Of a DNA stretch of 21,049 nucleotides, positions 7,876-14,347 are shown one piece after another (position 1 is the stretch's first letter; each line of letters opens with the position of its first letter). The notes under the pieces were generated by a model. The model saw nothing but the letters and a program-made list of their open reading frames with translations, was not told where the DNA came from and did not search any database. This DNA is from Bugula neritina (taxonomy: Eukaryota > Bryozoa > Gymnolaemata > Cheilostomatida > Bugulidae), in the NCBI GenBank assembly GCA_964035545.1, contig CAXIUT010000203.1, forward strand, positions 1-21,049, in the 5' to 3' direction. A program made the translations under genes and the position numbers.

Positions 7876-8022
7876 ATGAGAACCACCTTAGACCTACCAG
7901 AAGACTTAATCATTAAAGCAGTCGAAGGCCTTGTCAGAAAATCTAAAATCGAAGGCACAAAAGACTTCAAAGGGAAAACTGACCTTGATATCGACTTGAA
8001 TTCTCTTAGAAAACGCACATGA
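7876..8022 (+). CDS. VapB-like antitoxin (short)
   Basis: A 48-residue protein beginning MRTTLDLPEDL, the usual N-terminal strand of ribbon-helix-helix or related VapB antitoxins, followed by a polar, charged C-terminal half (FKGKTDLDIDLNSLRK) of the kind that wraps the toxin. The ATG is preceded by AAGGGA at 7865-7870. The stop overlaps the ATG of the toxin fragment (ATGA, 8019-8022), the normal coupling in these modules. At 48 residues it is short compared with the usual 60-80, and the DNA-binding helices are abbreviated. As its toxin is broken, it may be a leftover or may still neutralise a related toxin elsewhere. Confidence 0.65.
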   Translation: MRTTLDLPEDLIIKAVEGLVRKSKIEGTKDFKGKTDLDIDLNSLRKRT

Positions 8023-8156
8023 AAGTGCTGGTCGATTCATCCATATGGATTTCTTACTTCAGGTCAGGCCACAGAGAAGGCGCTCTTGGTTTTCTTATTG
8101 CGCTCAGGCAAAAAGTTGCGCCCCTGGAGTCTGAACACCATCACCCTAAACGTTAA
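8019..8156 (+). pseudogene. VapC-like PIN-domain toxin, truncated
   Basis: An ATG overlapping the antitoxin stop opens a 45-residue frame. The first 17 residues match the start of a PIN-domain ribonuclease: VLVDSSIW with the first catalytic Asp, followed by ISYFRSG. After that, similarity to PIN proteins fades and a stop comes at 8154-8156. Family members are about 125-140 residues and need three or four acidic residues; only one is present. The piece is therefore inactive. The sequence after about 8070 probably comes from another source. Confidence 0.65.
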
Positions 8157-8162
8157 GGCTGC

Positions 8163-8564
8163 TCACAGCTCAACATCCTTCAACGATTTCGCAATCAACG
8201 GAAACTCAGCAACAATCTTCTTATCCATCGTAAACAGCTTAACCCCAAGACTCATAGCCAAAGCAACATACTCACAATCATAAGCAGAACAATTACTCTG
8301 ATTCACAAGCGATAGAATACTCAAAGACTTAACATCATATTCATTACCAGCCATCAGCGTTTCAGCCTCATCCTGAATTTGCAACGCCTTCTCATAAGTA
8401 ATAAGCCCTTTCCGCAGATACAAAGCCAAAACATTCCTGAATTCACTACGCCAAAGATAAGGCGCAACCCACACAGATTCTTCTTCAAGTAGCTTCTCAG
8501 CTTGTGGGGTGTACCTGGTCGGCAGGTATAAATAAACCAGTACATTCGTATCGACAACAATCAT
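8163..8564 (-). CDS. VapC/FitB-type PIN-domain ribonuclease toxin
   Basis: A 133-residue PIN-domain protein of normal length. The acidic active-site residues are visible: Asp5 (VVDTNVL), Glu41 (RSEFRNVL), Asp96 (SAYDCEYVALA) and Asp114 (FTMDKKI). PIN toxins cleave RNA, often tRNA or rRNA, in the cytoplasm when the partner antitoxin is lost. Its ATG at 8564 overlaps the antitoxin stop (ATGA at 8561-8564), so the two form an operon on the - strand. The motif order and spacing look intact. The target RNA cannot be inferred. Confidence 0.88.
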   Translation of the reverse strand: MIVVDTNVLVYLYLPTRYTPQAEKLLEEESVWVAPYLWRSEFRNVLALYLRKGLITYEKALQIQDEAETLMAGNEYDVKSLSILSLVNQSNCSAYDCEYVALAMSLGVKLFTMDKKIVAEFPLIAKSLKDVEL

Positions 8565-8803
8565 GCTCTGCCTTCATTGATAGCATCTTGAATATCATCA
8601 ATATCAATCAAACTGGCATCAATGTCATTACGTAGCTCTCTGGCGCGTTGTAAGTGTTCTGATGGCGTCACTCGCTTAGGCAGGAGCATCTGCTCAAGGC
8701 AATGAATCAGCTCACTGTTTATACTTCTACGGTGGGCAGAAGCCGCCTCCTTAAGCCTGCTGTAAAGTGGATCAGGTATGTTTTTAACGGTAATCGCTGC
8801 CAT
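8561..8803 (-). CDS. FitA-type ribbon-helix-helix antitoxin
   Basis: An 80-residue protein with the N-terminal pattern ITVKNIPDPLYSRLKEAA followed by HRRSINSELIHCLEQ, the strand-helix-helix of FitA/Arc-type antitoxins. The acidic C-terminal half (NDIDASLIDIDDIQDAI) would bind and block the PIN toxin encoded directly downstream. Such antitoxins dimerise on DNA and repress their own operon, so the control region is expected in the 78-base gap between this gene and the divergent gene at 8882. Confidence 0.85.
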   Translation of the reverse strand: MAAITVKNIPDPLYSRLKEAASAHRRSINSELIHCLEQMLLPKRVTPSEHLQRARELRNDIDASLIDIDDIQDAINEGRA

Positions 8804-8870
8804 AGATAACCTCTGGAATATTAAACAGGTTTCATTATGGTTGCAAAATGCAATACAATCAAGTCAATAA

Positions 8871-8875
8871 GGAGG
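8871..8875 (+). promoter_or_regulatory. Shine-Dalgarno site deciding the start at 8882
   Basis: GGAGG lies six bases before the ATG at 8882. The same frame is open from a GTG or ATG further up (8837), but that start lacks a ribosome binding site, so 8882 is preferred. Confidence 0.7.
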
Positions 8876-8881
8876 CGGCTC

Positions 8882-9220
8882 ATGACACTTCAATCTTTTG
8901 GTCGCGCAACACCCACTCAAATGGATATGCTTGCACTTGTCGGGTATGAATTTACGCAGAGGGATATGGAGCCTGCCACAACGCCGGAGGCGCGTAGGCG
9001 TACAATGAGGTTAGGCCGTGATAATCTCCGGAAAGCGACGGAAGTAGACTTTGGGTATGATGTTGCTGCCTGGCGGGAACTTCTGATCGAATTTAGTGAT
9101 GAGTTTGGGTATACGCATCCATATGCGTTTAACGGCGTTGATAGTGCGGTTCAGGCCGCAATGGATGACTCCGGGGTGATTGCGGCACTTGAATGGCTTG
9201 CGACAGACTTAGCTTCCTGA
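8882..9220 (+). CDS. Protein of unknown function, 112 residues
   Basis: I do not recognise this family. The ATG at 8882 is chosen for its strong GGAGG. The protein is soluble, with no signal peptide or membrane segment. Two parts can be seen: an N-terminal region rich in Arg and Thr (residues 1-50, including TTPEARRRTMRLGRDNLRK) and a C-terminal acidic/aromatic region (AAWRELLIEFSDEFGYTHPY) ending in a helix-like stretch. It is 43 bases before the oxygenase gene on the same strand and may be cotranscribed with it. It is divergent from the toxin-antitoxin pair. Confidence 0.65.
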   Translation: MTLQSFGRATPTQMDMLALVGYEFTQRDMEPATTPEARRRTMRLGRDNLRKATEVDFGYDVAAWRELLIEFSDEFGYTHPYAFNGVDSAVQAAMDDSGVIAALEWLATDLAS

Positions 9221-9263
9221 GAAACGGAGTTGTCTGTTTAGCATATGGGATAGGTGATTTGTT

Positions 9264-10274
9264 TTGGTTGAGAATTACTCGATAGCAGATGCAGCAGAAG
9301 TAGGTTCTCTCGGTGTGCCTCACCTAAAAAGACTCTGGTCGGCGGCGATGGCAAGACGGCATGGAAGGGCCATTGACCGGCCCAATGAACAACACCGGGA
9401 TCAGACCGTTCTCAATGCGCTGGGTCTGGGCTTACATCAGACGATGCAGTTTTTATTCATGTCAGCGCCATCCTTCCCTGAATTCGAAGACTGGATTGTT
9501 GCCACCGCCGGGCAGCCTGATCCACTCAATGTGGAGCGTTTGCAGACAACAGTGAATGGCCAGTCGTATTCACCCCGCGTCGTCGATCGGTTGAGTGAAA
9601 TCGATAATATGCCTGCCGTTTTATCCGATCAGGATATTGAATTTTGGGATGAATATGGTTTTGTGGTGCTTAAGGATGCAGTTGCGGCGAATGACCGGTT
9701 TAATGCGGAGGCGGCGATATGGCGTTATCTTGGTGCGGAGCCGGATGCGCCGGAATCGTGGTATCGATGTCAGGGTGCTGATGGCATTATGGTGGAGCTG
9801 ATCCAGAACGCTGAATTGGAGGCGAATCGCCGCTCCAAATGGATTCACAAAGCGTTCGCTCAGCTTTGGGGAGCAGCCGATCTTTGGGTCAGCGCGGATC
9901 GTTGTGGTTTCCACCCACCACAACGCGAGGATTATCCATTTCCCGGGCCGGATCTACACTGGGATATAAATTTTTCACAGCCACTCACTTTTGGCACTCA
10001 GGGCATTTTGTATCTCACAGATACCCCGCCGGAACAGGGAGCATTGACGCTTGTCCCCGGTTTCCACAAAAAATTACCGGAGTGGCTCTCCCAATTACCC
10101 GCCGATACTGATCCACAACAACAAAATCTGCATGAACTTGGGGCTGAGCCGATTGGTGCTAACGCTGGCGACATGGTGATTTGGCATCGGTTTCTCCCGC
10201 ATGGGAGTCGGCCTAACCTTGGTGAAAACCCGCGCATTGTCCAGTATATTAACCTGTCACCCAGCGGGTTTTGA
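9264..10274 (+). CDS. Phytanoyl-CoA dioxygenase (PhyH) family Fe(II)/2-oxoglutarate oxygenase
   Basis: A 336-residue protein. The iron-binding facial triad is visible: His232-x-Asp234 (LHWDINF) and distal His313 (FLPHGSRPN), with Arg324 (ENPRIVQY) placed to bind 2-oxoglutarate. These enzymes hydroxylate an aliphatic carbon using O2 and 2-oxoglutarate. The substrate is not evident. The frame starts at TTG 9264 after an in-frame stop at 9255-9257, with AGGTG seven bases before; no good ATG occurs until residue 29, and the N-terminal region looks family-like (GVPHLKRLW), so TTG is plausible. Before the IS4 insertion the next gene was a hydroxyproline-epimerase-family enzyme, so an amino-acid or imino-acid substrate, such as a proline derivative, is a reasonable guess. 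Confidence 0.85.
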   Translation: MVENYSIADAAEVGSLGVPHLKRLWSAAMARRHGRAIDRPNEQHRDQTVLNALGLGLHQTMQFLFMSAPSFPEFEDWIVATAGQPDPLNVERLQTTVNGQSYSPRVVDRLSEIDNMPAVLSDQDIEFWDEYGFVVLKDAVAANDRFNAEAAIWRYLGAEPDAPESWYRCQGADGIMVELIQNAELEANRRSKWIHKAFAQLWGAADLWVSADRCGFHPPQREDYPFPGPDLHWDINFSQPLTFGTQGILYLTDTPPEQGALTLVPGFHKKLPEWLSQLPADTDPQQQNLHELGAEPIGANAGDMVIWHRFLPHGSRPNLGENPRIVQYINLSPSGF

Positions 10275-10301
10275 ACAGCTACGTGGATATTCGGATTCAA
10301 A

Positions 10302-10308
10302 AGCAGTT
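10302..10308 (+). repeat. Target-site duplication, left copy
   Basis: AGCAGTT directly precedes the left inverted repeat of the IS4-family element and is repeated right after the right one. Confidence 0.7.
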
Positions 10309-10325
10309 CTCGACAGTCATAAGTT
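10309..10325 (+). repeat. Left terminal inverted repeat of the IS4-family element
   Basis: CTCGACAGTCATAAGTT is identical to the reverse complement of 11911-11927. It lies on the 3' side of the transposase gene. Confidence 0.9.
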
Positions 10326-10400
10326 AGTTCGCACGCCGAAGCGCACCATCTTCATTATACCAGTGATTACGACCCGCTTATGTGCTTGATTGAAGGTATT

Positions 10401-11820
10401 TTAGCCGGATACATACTCGTCAGGCTCTTCATCCCCCTGCAGCGCCTTCCGAATTTTCCCCCACATCGTATTTTGGCTAGTCTGCAATAAATGGCGTGCC
10501 AATAATGGCGCTAAAATTTGCCGAACAGTGTTTTCTGACGGCAATTCTCTGGAACGCGTGCGTAAATACAGGATTTGCTGTTTCCACAGCCCCTGATGAT
10601 AGCGTAGCGAAAACAGTTGCAATAATCCGGTAGCCACACTGGCACAGAATACAAACGTTTCCATAGCACGCCAACAGGCGACGACTTTCTCAACATGTTG
10701 AGGTTGAGGGTGTTTAATCTTCTTGTTCGATTTTGGTTGGCGGGAATGGCGTGGCAGATAACGCGTCCAGAAATGAAAACGAAAAGCGCCCAGTTTGTTT
10801 TTCAATACATCAAATAGTATTTCAATTCTGACCCGGCGACAGTAGAGCATCAGCACCTGTTCGGGTGGGGCGGTTAAGTCAGAACACATCAGTACGATAG
10901 GGCCTCGCGAGGTGATGGCCCAGACAAACTGGAGGTAATCACCCAGCGGTCGCCACAATAAACAGGCGGCCATCAGCTGAACGGTTTCCTGCTGACCATA
11001 AACCGTCATGTCTACCTCATGAAACAGGTCGGGATGATCAAAAGCCTCCCAAACGGTCATTTTATCACCGTACTTTCGTGTTCGACCCCGCTGCCCGGGC
11101 CGTCGGGGTGGCGGTGGAAAAAAGGCCACATAGTTCTTTTTTGCCCGTGCGACGACATGGAGATAGGGCTGTTTCAATGCCACGGAGTATACGGAACGGG
11201 CCAGCTTAAAGACGGTGCTCACCGCGAAGAACGCATCGACCACCAGCCAGGCCGGTTTGTCATGAGCGACGGCAACATTCAGGGCCATTCTCACTGGCCT
11301 TTCAGCCATTGAGTCATCCGGATCGTTAATCCCTATATGCTGAAAGCCCTGATGGATTTGCAGGGTAAGCGGGAGACAAAAACAAGCGGGCAATGACCCG
11401 ACCAGTACACCGATGGCACCCCAACATTGACCACGAAAATAGCTCGGTTTACTTTGAGTCTCAGAGGTTTCCCGGCGAGAGACTACACCGGGCATTCGAC
11501 CACCGTCCTTCACCACATCGGTATGATCAGCCAGCATTACCGGACGACCCAGTACCTCTACCAGAGTAACCCGGCTGAAAACATAGCGGTGCCAACAATG
11601 CCGTAGCGAATCCAGGTCATAAGACCCGGCACGAAAAAAAATGGAGCAACCGATGGTAGCCCTGTTCATTTGATAACCAGTAACGACACATCGACGTTAC
11701 GCCTATCATCTCTGTCGCGGCCAGAAAGCTAAGAATGATGGCGCAGAACAATAACCAGCTACGTTCGCGAGAAAATTCGCTTCTAAAATTGGTGAGGGCG
11801 TGGTATAGATCGGGAAGCAT
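10401..11820 (-). pseudogene. IS4-family transposase, one frameshift
   Basis: The N-terminal piece starts at ATG 11820 (MLPDLYHAL), preceded by TAAGGA. It runs into an eight-T run on the coding strand (plus 11634-11641), where one extra base shifts the frame; the rest continues to 10401. The catalytic residues are Asp in LADHTDVVK, Asp in WLVVDAFF and Glu in the IS4 signature Y-x2-R-x3-E-x6-K, seen exactly as YCRRVRIEILFDVLK. The total length of about 470 codons is normal. It might be inactive, a sequence error, or rescued by slippage at T8. An alternative upstream start at 11853 is open but lies beyond the natural ribosome binding site. Confidence 0.85.
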
Positions 11821-11877
11821 GGAATTCCTTAGGTTCGTGTGTTTAGTCGCCACTGACTGTAAGGGATTCCATGCTTC
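11814..11877 (-). promoter_or_regulatory. Hairpin burying the IS4 transposase start site
   Basis: GAAGCATGGAATTCCTTA (11814-11831) pairs with 11860-11877 at 17 of 18 positions around a 28-base loop. On the - strand the 3' arm contains both the Shine-Dalgarno TAAGGA and the ATG at 11820-11818. Transcripts entering from outside the element would fold this stem and hide the start, while transcripts starting inside the loop would not. IS10 and IS50 use the same kind of protection against read-through expression. Confidence 0.7.
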
Positions 11878-11910
11878 TCTGCTGGAAATTATGGTTAAAC
11901 GACACGACAG

Positions 11911-11927
11911 AACTTATGACTGTCGAG
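11911..11927 (-). repeat. Right terminal inverted repeat of the IS4-family element
   Basis: AACTTATGACTGTCGAG is the exact reverse complement of the left repeat at 10309-10325. Confidence 0.9.
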
Positions 11928-11934
11928 AGCAGTT
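11928..11934 (+). repeat. Target-site duplication, right copy
   Basis: AGCAGTT follows the right inverted repeat and matches 10302-10308. Confidence 0.7.
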
Positions 11935-11969
11935 GGATGCTGATTATTCCAAAGGAAGAGGCGAATTAG

Positions 11970-13001
11970 ATGCGATCAAGTAAAGTCATCCATATGGTGT
12001 CCTGCCATGCTGAAGGCGAAGTCGGCAATGTCATTGTTGGCGGAGTGGCTCCACCGCCGGGCGAGACCTTATGGGAGCAGTCCCGCTGGATCGCACAAGA
12101 TAATACGCTGCGTCAGTTTGTGCTGAATGAGCCGCGTGGCGGGGTGTTTAAGCACATTAATTTGCTGGTGCCACCGAAAAACAAGGAAGCTGCATTTGGC
12201 TGGATTATTATGGAGCCGGAACACACGCCGCCCATGTCCGGTTCTAATTCCATGTGTGTATCAACGGTGTTGCTGGATACCGGGTTGATTGCAATGCAGG
12301 AGCCAGTGACCGAATTTGCGCTGGAGGCACCGGGTGGTGTTGTGCAGGTCAGGGCGCATTGTGCAGATGGCAAAGCACAAAGTATTGAAGTGCAGAACGT
12401 ACCTTCATTTGCACACCGGCTTGATGCCCCGCTGGAAGTTGAAGGTATTGGTACGCTGATGGTGGATACGGCTTATGGTGGCGATAGTTTTGTGATCGTG
12501 GATGCGCGGGCGCTGGGGTTTGAAATTGTGCCGGATGAAGCGCGGGAGCTGACCGAAGTTGGGGTGAAAATCACGGCGGCGGCGAATGAGCAGCTGGGTT
12601 TTACGCATCCGGCGAATCCGGACTGGGATTTTATTTCTTTCTGTCAGTTTGCAATGCCGGTGACGCAGGAGTCCGGTGTGTTGACCGGTCGCAATACGGT
12701 GGTCATTGATCCCGGTAAGCTGGATCGCTCGCCCTGCGGTACGGGTTGTTCGGCACGGATGGCGGTGTTGCATGCTAAGGGCGAAATGCAGGTGGGTGAC
12801 CAGTTTATTGGGCGCTCGATTATTGATTCGCGCTTTGATTGCTCGATTGCGGCGACTACCAATATTGGCGCAGTGCAGGGCATTGTGCCGACGATTCGTG
12901 GTCGGGCGTGGATTACGGGGACGCATCAGCTGATGTGTGATCCGGACGACCCGTGGCCCTTGGGGTACCGGTTGACAGATACCTGGCCTGCGATGCTCTG
13001 A
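11970..13001 (+). CDS. Proline racemase / 4-hydroxyproline 2-epimerase family protein, Ser/Cys type
   Basis: A 343-residue member of the proline racemase superfamily, cofactor-independent enzymes that use two facing acid/base residues. The second catalytic Cys is present (Cys256 in SPCGTGCSA). The first, normally in a CGHG motif, is serine here (Ser90 in PPMSGSNSM). Ser/Cys members are a known branch usually linked to hydroxyproline epimerisation rather than proline racemisation; Cys/Thr members are trans-3-hydroxyproline dehydratases. The N-terminal [16 protein letters not shown] and the motif AYGGDSFV are typical. The ATG follows AAGGAAGAGG with good spacing. Upstream, beyond the IS4 element, is a PhyH-family oxygenase that may make or modify its substrate. 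The IS4 insertion has probably separated the gene from its former promoter, although the ribosome binding site survives. Confidence 0.9.
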   Translation: MRSSKVIHMVSCHAEGEVGNVIVGGVAPPPGETLWEQSRWIAQDNTLRQFVLNEPRGGVFKHINLLVPPKNKEAAFGWIIMEPEHTPPMSGSNSMCVSTVLLDTGLIAMQEPVTEFALEAPGGVVQVRAHCADGKAQSIEVQNVPSFAHRLDAPLEVEGIGTLMVDTAYGGDSFVIVDARALGFEIVPDEARELTEVGVKITAAANEQLGFTHPANPDWDFISFCQFAMPVTQESGVLTGRNTVVIDPGKLDRSPCGTGCSARMAVLHAKGEMQVGDQFIGRSIIDSRFDCSIAATTNIGAVQGIVPTIRGRAWITGTHQLMCDPDDPWPLGYRLTDTWPAML

Positions 13002-13011
13002 AAGTATGTTC

Positions 13012-13036
13012 CCGTTCCCTGAGCGGAGTCGAAGGG
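13012..13036. repeat. Short dispersed-type repeat between convergent genes
   Basis: The reverse complement, CCCTTCGACTCCGCTCAGGG plus GAACGG, is a sequence type seen scattered through many bacterial genomes between genes. It fills nearly all the gap between the racemase-family stop and the RT stop. It has CCCT/AGGG ends that can pair weakly, but no T run, so I do not call it a terminator. Only one copy is in the window. Confidence 0.45.
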
Positions 13037-14311
13037 CTATCCCAGTTTCCGCAACATCTCCATCCCCAGCTCACGCTCCGTCATCGCTATATAAGCCGCA
13101 TAGCCCCGCAGGCGCTGTAAACTCTCGCCTTCGGGTAATGGCTTGCCCTGATTCAGGTTATGAATCGCTGCCCGCATCTGACGTTTTAGCTTACGGCTCA
13201 CCCGTGGCCCGTGCTGCTCATTGACGATTAGGCCGGTAACGTTTTGGGTGCTGCCCTGGCGAATGATGCGGGTCTTTTTGGTGTTCACCTGAAAACCCTC
13301 ATCGCGCACAATAGTCTGCACACTGCCGAGTAGCTGACTAATTGCCGGTTCGCCTTTGCTTTTGACTGGTAAGCTGAAGGTTAAGTCATCCGCATAACGT
13401 GTATAACGCCAGCCCAGTTTATTTGCCAACCCACTCAGTCGCCGATCCAGTTTCAGGCACAGCGCATTGGTCAGTGCCGGACTGGTCGGTGCGCCCTGTG
13501 GCAGACAACGATCACCCAGCGCAATAAAATAAGTTTGCCCATTATTTTCTACCACCTCACGCGGCGATTCAGTGCAAAGCAGTGCCAGTAATGTGGCAAT
13601 TTGCTCGCCATAACCCGCTTTGCGAAATACACCGCGCACCCGTTTCCAGCTCACCGTCGGGAAGAAGTCAGCAATATCCATCTTCACTAAAACACGGCTA
13701 GCGCTATGTTGCGCAGCATTCGTGGCAGTAGAGCGCCCGGCGAGAAAGCCGTGAGCGGCACCATGTACTAACAGACGCTCCAGGATATTATCCAGAATCC
13801 AGCGTTGCGCCTGTTTCAGCTGTGGGCGTGGTGCCCAGATAGCACGACTGCCGCCGGAACGTTTGGGAATCTCAAAGCGGGCATAATGCGTTTTGGTGGC
13901 AGCCTCACGCTGATAACACAGGTGACGCAGTTCGGCGACGGATAGCGCCAGCGCCTTGGCCAATTGAGAAGCTTTGCTCATCACCGGTAGATGATTTTCC
14001 AACAGGCGTTTCTCCGCATCCTGTAAGTCCCACTGGTCGCCCGCCATTTCATCGTGCCAGTAAATACCTTCGCCAAGGTGAACGATGTGCGTCGCTTTAT
14101 ACGCCTGCCATGCTTCCTGTTTGATCTTACGCTTTTCCGCCGCCTCTTTTTTCAGCTCGGCCTTATAACGTTTGAGTGCGGAAGCTGACATTTTGTCTGT
14201 TGCTTTACGCTCGACCATAAAGCCACGTTCTTTGAGCTGTTGGTTAACGTACCGATTAATGCCACCGGCCTGTTCAATAGCTTCCCAGCGTTTCTGCCAT
14301 GTCATTGTCAT
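13037..14311 (-). CDS. Retron-type reverse transcriptase
   Basis: The frame is open to TTG at 14347 (436 residues), but ATG 14311 (or 14305), with AAAGGA about 13 bases upstream, is the better start, giving about 424 residues. Numbered from 14347: a basic, helical N-terminal extension (about 15-150, with HIVHLGEGIYW), then the RT palm: retron region X NAAQH (210-214), catalytic Asp224 in MDIADFF, LPQGAPTSP (282-290), YADD (318-321) with the other two catalytic Asp, and VTGLIVN (370-376), the retron region Y motif. NAxxH plus VTG separate retron RTs from group II intron and DGR enzymes. The long N-terminal extension resembles myxobacterial-type retron RTs. It should copy part of a structured RNA into msDNA. 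It is the third gene of an operon, 36 bases after the SWIM gene. No thumb-fused effector is seen. Confidence 0.9.
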   Translation of the reverse strand: MTMTWQKRWEAIEQAGGINRYVNQQLKERGFMVERKATDKMSASALKRYKAELKKEAAEKRKIKQEAWQAYKATHIVHLGEGIYWHDEMAGDQWDLQDAEKRLLENHLPVMSKASQLAKALALSVAELRHLCYQREAATKTHYARFEIPKRSGGSRAIWAPRPQLKQAQRWILDNILERLLVHGAAHGFLAGRSTATNAAQHSASRVLVKMDIADFFPTVSWKRVRGVFRKAGYGEQIATLLALLCTESPREVVENNGQTYFIALGDRCLPQGAPTSPALTNALCLKLDRRLSGLANKLGWRYTRYADDLTFSLPVKSKGEPAISQLLGSVQTIVRDEGFQVNTKKTRIIRQGSTQNVTGLIVNEQHGPRVSRKLKRQMRAAIHNLNQGKPLPEGESLQRLRGYAAYIAMTERELGMEMLRKLG

Positions 14312-14347
14312 GATTGTAATATTGTCCTTTAGCTGTCTGAGAACCAA

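Larger units (their letters stand above)
10309..11927 (-). mobile_element. IS4-family insertion sequence
   Basis: This 1619-bp element is bounded by perfect 17-bp inverted repeats, CTCGACAGTCATAAGTT at 10309-10325 and its reverse complement at 11911-11927, and by the 7-bp direct repeat AGCAGTT. Its one gene, on the - strand, is a DDE transposase with the IS4 signature. The intact target duplication shows a simple insertion between two metabolic genes that would otherwise be about 75 bases apart. Confidence 0.9.

Noticed and set aside
12405-12926. Long minus-strand open frame (173 codons) inside the racemase-family gene.
   Set aside because: It is antisense to a well-supported gene, Arg- and His-rich as expected for a shadow frame, with no ribosome binding site or family match.
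14305-14347. TTG at 14347 as the RT start.
   Set aside because: No ribosome binding site precedes it, while AAAGGA precedes the ATG at 14311; the extra residues show no family likeness.
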